Shown: piece by piece, positions 1 to 9,206 of the stretch
Layout: every line of letters starts with the position of its first letter
How positions within the stretch are numbered: the first letter of the stretch is position 1
Source: Quercus robur
Taxonomy: Eukaryota; Streptophyta; Magnoliopsida; Fagales; Fagaceae
Assembly (NCBI RefSeq): GCF_932294415.1
Contig: NC_065537.1
Location: 50,388,302 to 50,452,301 of the forward strand
Direction of reading: 5' to 3'
Length of the DNA stretch: 64,000 bases
Notes under the pieces: generated by a model
The model's input: the letters and a program-made list of their open reading frames with translations, nothing else
What the model was told of the DNA's origin: nothing
The model's database searches: none
Made by a program: the position numbers and the translations under genes

Positions 1-168
1 ATTTTAGATCTATACTTTTTTTTTTATTTTTTATTGTTACTAAAATGAAAAAAATGCTAGAGCTACAAGCTTTTTTATAAATGACTGATGCGATAAGTGG
101 TTATTGGTAAGTAAAAAAAATGATGTGAGTGGTGAGCCCATATGCGAATGAATAAGAATTTGCTATTA

Positions 169-333
169 CCACCGCACACCCTTGGTGCGATGGTCACTTC
201 ACAAATATAAGTACTTATGGGGTGTGGGGGGCAAGGGCCGGGGTTCAAGTCTCTAGGAAGGAGCTTCACACATATATACACTTAGATTAAGCTAGAGTAG
301 AATTCTATCTTGTATTAAAAAAAAAAAAAAAAA
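169..333 (+). mobile_element. tRNA-derived SINE, full copy with TSD
   Basis: A short non-coding insertion begins CCACCGCACACCC and carries a box-A-like stretch (GGTGCGATGGTCAC) and a box-B-like stretch (GGGGTTCAAGTCTC) about 50 bp further on. It ends in a run of 17 A. It is flanked by a perfect 12-bp direct repeat, AATTTGCTATTA, at 157-168 and 334-345. Internal Pol III-type boxes, an A tail and a TSD define a SINE mobilised by LINE machinery. The short minus-strand frame across it is a by-product. Confidence 0.85.
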
Positions 334-345
334 AATTTGCTATTA

Positions 346-2268
346 AAACATTTTGTAAAAATGTTGTAAAAAAGTTTGTGAGTATAACATTACTCTTAAA
401 AGAATCAATGATATTATTTAAAGGAAACAAAATGTAATTTCATAGAACAAAATTGCTAAAATTAGTACACATATATAATAATATTAAAAAAAAATTGGGA
501 GAAAGAGAGAAATCGTTAATCAAAAAAAGAGAGAGATTGACACAACAAGACCAATTGAGAGATCACTAGAGAGTAGAGAGAGAGATTGCTCTCATAGTCC
601 AATTTCTCTTCACCATCCATAACCATCAATTCCCCTAGAAAAATCCAAAACAAGCCCCAAAATTTCAGATCGGCATTCACCGTGTGAAGCTGCCTCATTT
701 GCTCCAATGCCACTCATCCTCCTCCCCACAGCCAAGTGCATACGACTCGAATTGGGTCAGATTGGCTTCTTTGTCTTTTTTTCTCTTCTTCTTTTCTTGT
801 TCTGATTCAACTTTGTTGTTCCAATTTGATATTACTTTTATGAGAACTAGATTGTGTGTCTCCATTTAGAGACATTTGAGAGAAAAATAAATTCGGTTGA
901 GATCTGTAGCCATTGAGAGGTGAATATTTTAATGGGTTACTTGTGACCAACTTTTTTATTCTCTTTAATTGTTTTGTTAATATAGTACTCTTTAGACCAA
1001 GAGAGTGACTGTTCATTAGCACAAAAACATTGCAATTTAGAGAGACTATTGGAACATCATTTTGTGCTTTTACTCTCTAAATTAGACAGGATTTTGTGTT
1101 TGCCGCATTTGCTATATTTTGGCCTCCTTTTGCACCATAGACAGGACTAAAAGAATTCACGGTTTCTTTTAGATCAGGATCTACCCATGCACTAATGCTT
1201 CTTCTCAATTTCTTTTTCTTCCACCTTAGTTTCTATAGGAGATTCTCGTGTATGCTCATTTTGCACTTGTGTTTCTTCTTATTTCAATCAAATTTATTAC
1301 TCTTTAAAAAAAAAAAAAAAAAATTCCTCCTTAGAATGGTATGAATGTGAATAGTAAATTGTTCTTGGATTGTGTATATGCTTCGTTCATGTCCACAAAC
1401 AAATGGTATTTATGGTGAGTTTGACATCAGCTTTAACTTTTAACTTTTATGTACAGTTTTTTAAAACCTAATTTTTTTTCTTTTTATTTTTTTTTTCACT
1501 TTTTCAATTTTTTTCAAAGTACAAGTATATTTTAACACATTTTTAGTAAATTTTTTTAGTAAAAAACTAGATAAATTGTTCCTACACAAACAATTAGTTG
1601 TCTTTTTTATTTTTTATTTTTTAAGGAGAATCAACACTTAGTTGTCTTGGATGGTGTATATGTTTCGTTCTTGTCTGGAAACAAATGGTATCTAGTTGTC
1701 TTGAAGATCCACTTTTGGGCTATTTAAATACGTGTACGGAGAATGTTTATGGATTTTGATTAGGAAAGCTTCTATACCAATAAAGTTAATTGGGTGTCTA
1801 ATGTGGAATTTGCCTTGTCCTTACGATATGCTTAAATAGTTTATGTAGAACCTGTATTATTTGATTTAATTGGAACCCACATACCATCAATTAGTTTGTT
1901 CCAACAAATTAGTGTCTCCCCCCTTAAATTCGTACTATATAAAGTATTGTATCAAATCAATTACATTGGATATTGGCTAATCATCAATTGATCAAGACTT
2001 ACAAATCTTACAATTTTTTTTTTTGGTTGATCTACTCGTATTCAATGGTGCATCTTGTTCATCCCCCATTTGAAGTTGAGTTCCTTTAATTTTTGTAATA
2101 CAAACAAATGTTGTCCATTTAGAAAGGACTTCTTTAGTGAATTTTTTGGTCCTTGTCTAGCTCCTTCCTAATTTCTACTTCTGTTAACCCCATTTTGGAA
2201 ATGCTAGCCAATCCCCCATTTTGGATCAATATATATATTTTTAATATTGATTGACTGTTATATTATTT
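346..2268. other. intergenic, no gene seen
   Basis: AT-rich sequence with poly-A and poly-T tracts (for example 1305-1323) and no frame resembling a known protein. A stretch of about 50 bp around 1363-1412 recurs diverged at about 1640-1690 (both contain GTGTATATG.TTCGTTC and ACAAATGGTAT), which suggests a local duplication or two copies of one degraded repeat. Confidence 0.5.
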
Positions 2269-2585
2269 TAGTGAACGTTTGGATAGCAATAAATCTCACG
2301 TCTGCGTTTTGTGTTGCGTTTTTTTTTTTTTTTTTTTTTGTCAGCTGCAGCAGAGGACAGAAGCTACTGTTCATGAACAGTAGCCACACTTTTCCTATTT
2401 TTTCATCACTTTTATCAGTCCTGTAGGTCCCGTAAACAGTACACATGACCCACAAATATCAGTTTTCAGCAACTTTTTCATTAAAAATAGGTCCCATAGT
2501 ACTATTCACACATTTAAAAATTATTTTGCTACAGTGTTTTCAGTTTTCAGTTTCAACAAAATAAGTCCAATCCAAACAGACCCTG
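2269..2585 (-). mobile_element. hAT-like MITE
   Basis: The right end reads ATCCAAACAGACCCTG and the left end AACGTTTGGAT, giving imperfect inverted ends of the CAGGGTC-GTTTGGAT type. The inside holds CTACAGTGTTTTCAGTTTTCAG and GTCCCATAGTACTATTCAC. The same modules occur in opposite orientation at 31440-31688, so two copies of one non-autonomous family are present. No convincing 8-bp TSD was found, so the superfamily call is tentative. Confidence 0.6.
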
Positions 2586-2617
2586 AAACAATTGTATGTT
2601 GGGTGCCAAGTGACTAA

Positions 2618-3289
2618 GGGCCTGTTTGGGTAAGCATTTTTCGTCACTCAATTTCCGTCACTCAATTTTCATCACTCATCACTCATCACTCAATTTTTTA
2701 CATCCGTTTGCCTTCATCACTCAGTTTCCATCACTCACAATTTTTCACACTATTTAGAGGGCCCACGCTTGTCACAGTGCAGCTTTTTTTTTTTTTCACT
2801 AGCAGCTTCTTTTTTTTTTTTTTTTCACTAAGTTTGGTGAGTCTAGGTACTAAAGAAAAAAAAAAAAAAAGAACAGAATAGACGAACCAGTAAAAAAAAA
2901 AAAAAAAAAAAAGGAGGAAAGAACAGCCAACGCCAACCCAGCAGAAAAGAAAAAAAAAAAAAAGGGAAGAACAGCCAACGCCAACCCAGCAGGGAAAAAA
3001 AAAAAGTCAAAAGGTGGTCAAAAGTTGCGGCTATGGGTCCCTCATGTGTGTTTATTTACGGAAATGCCATTGAGTTAAGAGTTATGGAAATTGAAAACAG
3101 CCTTTTGTTGTTTTCAGTTTCCATAACTCATAACTCAAAAATCAGAGAATTGAGTGATGGAAACAGAGTTATGGAAACAGAGTTATCGTTTGGCCAAACA
3201 ACCTTTTTGCTATGGGTCCCACCATTTTTGAGTTATGAGTTATGGAAACTGAGAATTGAGTTGTGGAAATTGCTTACCCAAACAGGCTC
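2618..3289. mobile_element. PIF/Harbinger (Tourist-type) MITE, 672 bp
   Basis: Terminal inverted repeats of 19 bp, GGGCCTGTTTGGGTAAGCA at the left and its complement with one mismatch at the right. It is flanked by the direct repeat TAA (2615-2617 and 3290-3292), the TWA target typical of PIF/Harbinger. Subterminal regions carry many CACTCA/TGAGTG repeats, and the centre has A-rich tandem segments containing GAACAGCCAACGCCAACCCAGCAG twice. There is no transposase, so it is non-autonomous. The 118-codon frame inside is a chance frame. Confidence 0.85.
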
Positions 3290-3734
3290 TAACCTTGTCA
3301 CACTATATATGGCCCTAAAAACATCTAGCGAAGTAGCTACGTTAGCAGGCTTGCGGGGTCTTTCTTGGCCCATTCCCCTTCTGTATTAATCGGAAACAGT
3401 TATTGGGATCTCTTTATCTCTCTTTATCATGTTGGTCTACCTGTCTTGGGTTTACATTGGTTTAGTTTAGGTTGTTGCTACTTCGGCTTTTCTTTTAGGT
3501 TAGGGTATTTTGGATTGAAAAAACATTGGACTTTTTTTTTTGGTAAAAAAAAAAAAAAAAAAAACATTGGAGTAGTATTGCTATATATTATATTTAAGTT
3601 ATATTTTAATTATAAATAATAATAAAAATTTATTTAAAGTTTTTTTTGCCTTAAGTCTCAAATTGTATTGACCCAAGCCCGACCTTGCAAGAATGATCTA
3701 AAAATGTCATATGTTTTCAGCTGAAAATTTTGGC

Positions 3735-3834
3735 TAGCTTGTCCCCCCACCACCCCCCCCCCCCCCCCTCCCCCTCCCCCTCCCCCTTTTTTTTTCCAGG
3801 TCTTTTCTTCTCGTAGTAGTTGCTTTATATATAT

Positions 3835-3871
<37 letters not shown>

Positions 3872-3872
3872 T
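3735..3872. repeat. poly-C tract and (TA)n microsatellite
   Basis: A C-rich run (about 3743-3786), then poly-T, then a (TA)n array at about 3825-3870. The glycine-rich translation on the minus strand comes from the poly-C and is not a protein. Confidence 0.9.
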
Positions 3873-4115
3873 GATAAGAAATAAAGATATATTGATATAA
3901 AAAAAAAGAGACACCCAAGTACAAAAAGAGTACACAAGGTCTACAGATCAAATACAAAAATTACATAAATCAAGTAAATCCAAAATTGAAAAAAAGGGTT
4001 GGTTTCTCCACACTGACAACTATTCCAATAATGTTATAAAAAAGAATAACTTGAGATCAGGCATAGAATGCTCACTATCTTCAAAACACCTATTATTTAG
4101 TCATATTTAGCTTAT
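3873..4115 (-). mobile_element. LINE 3' tail, copy 1
   Basis: Begins TTGATAAGAAATAAAG next to a (TA)n array. It shares stretches such as ACATAAATCAAGTAAA, AAAGAATAACTTGAGATC and TATCTTCAAAACACCT with 38285-38610, so both are copies of one repeat. The T-rich start followed by antisense sequence suggests the 3' end of a minus-strand LINE. It lies just downstream of the ALKBH6-like gene. Confidence 0.6.
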
Positions 4116-4326
4116 TCAACTAAAATTATAATGCTATAGACAGAAAAGAGAGTAAAAATGATTTTCACAAACACTAGCATTGTTACTAACAATAAAAAAA
4201 ATAATAATAATAAAATAAAATTTCCTCCCTAATTACTCCTCAAAGAAGCTCTTACAGAAGGAAAACCTTTGAGCTGCACTTTCACTTTTGATTAGATGGC
4301 ACAAACTATGTCTATTTAAGAAAATT

Positions 4327-6890
4327 CTAAAACTTAAACAACTTTTTGTGTACCTTCAATACTAATCGACATGTCAATGAAATTCTGTTAGTATTTCTAT
4401 GGATGGTCTTAAATTCTTGAGTTCTCATTTCTTCACTACCTACGTCCGAACCAAATTGTTGCTGATCTTGTACAGAATGTTTCAGGGCTTCAACCTCATT
4501 TACAGCCTGAACAGCAAAATGTGAAAAAGAAGAAGAAGCTATAATGGACATGTAAGTTCATTCAGGAATAAGTTCAAGTTGAATAATAAACTTATATCCA
4601 GTAGATATCACTTTTCATTTGACTCAAGTCCAATTCACCCATCTATTAAAGTAATCTTACCCTGTCGTATTCTTGCACTTCACTATCTTTTATTCCATGC
4701 AGGTAATCTGGAAACCATAGGCATAATGTTTTCAATTTTTTAGTAATTATGGTAATCTTAAATAATATAAAAGGAAAAAGCAGACTAAATACTGACCTGA
4801 GTATGCCTCATCCTTGAATATCAATAAACTGCGAGGCATCAATACAATCGAACAAGAGTGGTCATCACCTAAGAATTTCTCTTTTCCAATGTCAGAAGTT
4901 CTACCATCAGAATTAGTATCCTCGACATTGTTTGTGCAAGATCTCAATCTTGAATGGGGAGTAAAGTCCATAACAGCAGGTGATCCAAGTGACAGAATTG
5001 CTACGACTGGAAAATAAGCAGGCCCATCCTGGTGTGGCTGTATGACAGACATGCACTTTTAAGTCGTGCATAACATGAATTCATTTTGACGCTTATCACA
5101 TGGAAATTATAATTTATAAACATGAAGCAATAAAGTTCTCAAGAGCAATATATCATTACCAGAATTATATTGCAGACTTGAGCTTAAATGCTACTAGGAA
5201 CTTGGAATTACGATCTTGTTGGAAGGGTTTAGGGAAGAATAAAAAGATCTTGTTGGAAGGGACATTTTGGTAAGAGAAGCAATGGAGAGATTTGGAACAC
5301 TGTTCCTCTGTGTATAATGTGGTGCCCTTGGAGAGAAAGAAATGCTAAGTGCTTTGAGGGGCAAGAGAAGCATACGTCAAAGTTGAAGTATTTAGTTTTG
5401 AAGACTTTGTTTGACTGGACTTTGAATTCTTAGGCTTATTCCGCTGTGGACTTTTTAGAGTTCCTGGATAAAGTGAGTTTCATTACCCTCTATTGTTTTT
5501 TCTTTTTAATACTTTCATTTTTATTTTTATCTATATTTTATTTGGGCTTTTCCTTTGTATACCTCCTGTATGCTAGGATTGCACCTCTTTAGCACCTTTT
5601 CTTTTAATAGATTTTTATTACTATCAAAAAAATAATTGACAATAAGAAGAAAAAGAAACTATAAAGCAATGGCTATATAAAAACTAAGGAGGGTCCTGTG
5701 CAAACCATTATGCCTTGGTTAGGAAGGTATTCATTGATAAGAACATGATTAATTGCTGAGGGGAATAGCCCTGATTCTTCATATATCTTTTCTGTAATCT
5801 TTGTTAGCCACAGGGGCACTGCATGATAGAGTGACGAAGAATATCATTAGTGCATATCGCAACAACTAGCAGTGGATGGACTTCAACACTGATAAATCAA
5901 AAGCTTATAATAATTTTCAGCAATGGCAAAACACAATTCAGCAGAATTATATGTGCATCATACCTCAACCCTAGTGACAATGAGAGCTAAAATTTGACCA
6001 ATCAACCACAGACAATTGCTTAATAATACACTACCTTCTAATAAAGGGGGCTGAGAAACATTGTGCGCTTCAAACCAAAGAAACATTTTACAGCTAATTT
6101 AATTTCATGGGTTGAAGGGAAGATTTAAGGGTGCTTGGACATCTAATAAAGTTTTGAACAAAATAAGCATGAATTAGAGAACCCAAAAAAAAAAAAAAAA
6201 GTGAAGAAGAAGAAGCAAGTTTGAATCACATGAATTTGCATCAAACACTTCCTAAAAATAAAAGTAAAGGCATGCAAAGTGCGAATCTCAAAGCCTATGG
6301 ATGCCCAAACACCTCTAATGGTAACATGGTTGTTTACTGAAAGAAATAAGAATGAACAAAGCAAACACATCTCCGTATTCCATGCTGCTTCAATTTATAT
6401 GCAGCATTCAAATACCACACAGCATATATAATTACTTATGCATGCAGGCTGAAAATGCCATAAATCATTATTATTTTCCCACTTACATTCTTGTGGCAGA
6501 AGACCCTTTTCATGGACAACACCGCCTGTCAGTTAACATAGACCACAAAAGCAAACTTTACTCAATATGAAAGAAACTGAAAAAGAAAGGTTTACAAAAT
6601 AAAATGTCAACCTACCCCAATTCTGTAGTCTCCTATTCTTCAAAGATTTCCACTTTGATACAGGGGCTCCATAAACCTATAAAGCATAGGTGAAGTAATA
6701 TGCAATAACACTCTAATAAAAAACAAAAAAGAATTGGAGAAAACAGAACAAAGCATGTGTAAGAAAAAGATGGAATTTTTACATTATTTAGGAGCATGGT
6801 TTGTTCGCTCTCGGATATGAAGTCAGGAATGTATATTAAGGTGGGCAGTGAACCAACTTTCAAGCTGTTCAATCCCTCTTTTGCTTCCAT
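4327..6890 (-). CDS. ALKBH6: ALKBH6-like 2-oxoglutarate/Fe(II) dioxygenase
   Basis: Spliced minus-strand gene. Coding exons in order of translation: 6890-6783, 6676-6616, 6525-6487, 5818-5706, 5037-4797, 4707-4661, 4506-4327 (789 bp, 262 aa; the Arabidopsis protein is about 241 aa). Every junction has GT/AG and phase is kept to the TAG. The family is AlkB homologue 6, non-haem iron dioxygenases that oxidise methyl groups on nucleic acids. Visible hallmarks are the double-stranded beta-helix iron motif PHQDGPAYF (H109, D111), the distal iron ligand in YLHGI (H191) and the 2-oxoglutarate clamp RISLTCR (R244, R250). NRRLQNWGGVVHEKG is the conserved substrate-side loop. The start codon lies 4 bp inside its exon; a non-coding first exon sits near 8276-8400, across a 1.4-kb intron. 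Intron 4 holds a LINE tail and the leader intron another LINE piece. Confidence 0.93.
5205..5630 (+). pseudogene. LINE 3' end in ALKBH6 intron 4
   Basis: Plus-strand sequence reads like the end of an L1-type ORF2 (…WNTVPLCIMWCPWRERNAKCFEG…, a frequent ending of plant LINE proteins), followed by a T-rich 3' UTR ending TTTTTATTACTATC and an A tail near 5624-5632. It is antisense to the host gene. Strongly 5'-truncated; no clear TSD was found. Confidence 0.65.
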
Positions 6891-7108
6891 CGCACTGTCA
6901 AAACACACTATTACAAATTTTATTGATACGTAAAGCATCAAAAAAGAAAAGAAAAGAAAAAAAAAACAAAACAAAAAACATTATCCTTTGATATTAAGCA
7001 CCGTAAAACAAAAATAGAGAAAAATGAAGTAAAGAAAGTCTCAAGGATGATAAACAGGATAGATAATTTTGTCAAAGAATTACCAAGGTTTCTTTTTTCT
7101 AACTCTGC

Positions 7109-7760
7109 TTACTAGGGGACCCGCATGATTTTTTTTTTTCCAAGTAATATGAAATCTTGTTTTGATGAATTACATAAAATTTTATTAAACAAAACGGAAA
7201 TCCAAGTACATGCATGGTATACAAGAGAAACACAAACAAAAAAGAAAACACTAAGATAGCAATGATCCAAAAAGCCATGAAGTGATTGAATACTCCAAGA
7301 GCTCTAGCCCACTCAAATACAGATCTCAAAATTAAAAATTTCAGCTGAGCAAAAGGAATTTCAATTCCCACAAACGGCCTTAACCTTACACTCTCCAAAC
7401 ACTTCATAATTAGCAAAGTGGGATAACTTCCCACACCTCCAACATATATTATGCTTCCTATAACCACCTCTCCAACAAGACAGCAGCTCCTTCACAGACA
7501 TCGGCATCACACCCATGAGACTCCAAATAATGCAAAACCCAATTGCCCACCCTATTCAAATTCATCCTCTGGTTCCTCTAATTGGCCCGCAATTCCCTTG
7601 TCGTTCACAGCACGACTACTTCAACCGCTCCACTTCACTGCCCGAGCATTCAACATGTCACTGAATTCCACTTTGCAATCCCCATCCCTAAACTCCCTCA
7701 ACTTATTTCAAGGGCTCCTAGTCCTTCACTCCTTTCCCTCTAGTTACTCTTAATACTGAT
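7109..7760 (-). pseudogene. LINE ORF1-type relic in ALKBH6 leader intron
   Basis: On the minus strand about 7400-7450 encodes a CCHC-like zinc knuckle (CWRCGKLSHFANYEVFGEC, last position damaged) next to W- and K-rich sequence, as in plant LINE ORF1 proteins. The low-coordinate end is poly-T (the A tail of a minus insert). Stops and frameshifts break it. It lies in the intron between the non-coding first exon and the first coding exon of the ALKBH6-like gene. Confidence 0.5.
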
Positions 7761-8275
7761 GGCAATGCTTCCTAAGATTGTCCACAGTGAGAATCTTCCC
7801 ATGAGCCATCATCTAAACAAATGAGGCTACCTTTAGACATTGTTGTTAAATCTCCTCTCTCTCTCTCTCTCCATTGGTGTGCAACCCAAGTGCTTATTTA
7901 TGTCATTGGTGGTGCTTGTAGGTTAACTGGCACCTCCTGATGTTTCCAACAATGACATCCAGTGTTGAAATCCCAACACCCCCAATTATCAATGTATCAA
8001 AACAATCATGAAATATGACTTGGGTGTGTATATAATTATTAGTAAAAGGTATACACATATCATAAATACAGACTACCTAATGGGCACAGTGGATCCATAG
8101 AAATGCATGCGGTCGTGTTCAAAGCATACGCTAGTTCTGCATGTTCAGTTGGTTGTTTCTCACAGGCATTTTCACAAACAAGTAATTCAGTTCAGGCGCA
8201 TGACATATAACACAAAACACAAACACAATGAATGCCCAAAACAACAATAAATATTACTATATAAAAAAAAAACTA

Positions 8276-8750
8276 ACCAACCTCGTCTGAGGCTGATTCG
8301 ATATGGGTTGATTTCCGAGCGGCCGGTTTTGTTGTTTTTGGTTTACAGATAAGACGAGAGAGAGTTTTCTAGAAAAAAAAAAAAAAAAAAAAAGAAAGAA
8401 AGAAAGAAGGAATGAAAAATTGTAATTAAAGTGGTAATGTTGTGACCCTTGGATTGTTTAAAGCCACGTGTACTTATCTAAAATGAAAAAGGAGATAACT
8501 GTAGACTTGAAAACCGTAGAGCAGCCACTACTATTTTTTTTATATATTTTTATTTGTATATTTTTTTGGGTAATAAAAAAAAAGAAAAAGTAAAACCCCA
8601 GACACATACACAAACCCAAACCCAAAACCCTACACTTGTATCTTTCTCTCACACTCTCTCTCACTGTTATCTATCTTCTTCTGCTTCTCTACAAATGACA
8701 TCAATTCCCACACTTTGCTAATTCAATCGTCGATGGCCCAATTATCAACT
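8276..8750. promoter_or_regulatory. divergent promoter between ALKBH6 and RLT3 genes
   Basis: The minus-strand gene has its probable first non-coding exon at about 8276-8400 (donor at GGTTG/GTTAG on the minus strand), and the plus-strand gene has a leader exon ending 8750. Only a few hundred bases separate the two presumed start sites. A perfect G-box CACGTG lies at 8465-8470, followed by an AT-rich stretch with TATATA at about 8530-8560. Transcript starts are inferred, not seen. Confidence 0.6.
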
Positions 8751-9184
8751 GTGAGTCTCTCTCTCTCTCTCTCTCCCTCTCTCTGTCTCTGTGTGTGTTT
8801 GTTGTAGTAGCTTCATTTCCATACACAAACAAAAATGTCTCATCCACTACTACTGATACTGCTAGCTACAATCAACGCCCACTCTCTCTCTTCCTTCATT
8901 TTCCATGCTTTCATATTTATATATATATATATATATATATATCAATCTTCCTCTTCTTATTTTAATTTTCATGTTTTGTTGTAATTTTTGGAAAATTTGA
9001 GCGAAGAATTAAACTTTTGGCGTTTGGGTTTGCACCCTTTCTTTCTTATATCAACCTTCTTCTTCTTCTTCTGATTTTATGGATGAAGATAATTTTTATT
9101 TATTTATTTGTAATTTGAGTGAGAAATTAAAGCTTTTGGTGTTTGGGTTTTTGAACTTTGCAGCTGAACTCTTTTGCAAATTAA
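8695..9184 (+). promoter_or_regulatory. 5' leader of RLT3 gene with two uORFs and a leader intron
   Basis: Leader intron 8751-9163 has GT/AG ends and a (CT)n start. Two upstream ATGs precede the main start. uORF1 is 8695-8721 (8 codons plus stop). uORF2 starts at 8733, is interrupted by the intron after 18 nt and resumes at 9164, ending TAA at 9184 (12 codons plus stop in the spliced form). Both end before the main ATG at 9207, so they could lower its translation. Confidence 0.6.
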
Positions 9185-9206
9185 GAAGAGAAGAGAAGAG
9201 ACGAAA

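Noticed and set aside
75..281. 68-codon minus-strand frame
   Set aside because: It lies across a SINE with TSD and has no protein-like composition.
169..333. possible tRNA gene from box A and box B
   Set aside because: No cloverleaf with a paired acceptor stem can be drawn; A tail and TSD show a SINE.
3033..3389. 118-codon plus-strand frame
   Set aside because: It crosses the right end of the Harbinger-type MITE; residues reflect TGAGTTATGG repeats.
3658..3957. glycine-rich and Tyr/Ile-rich frames
   Set aside because: Translation of poly-C and (TA)n tracts.
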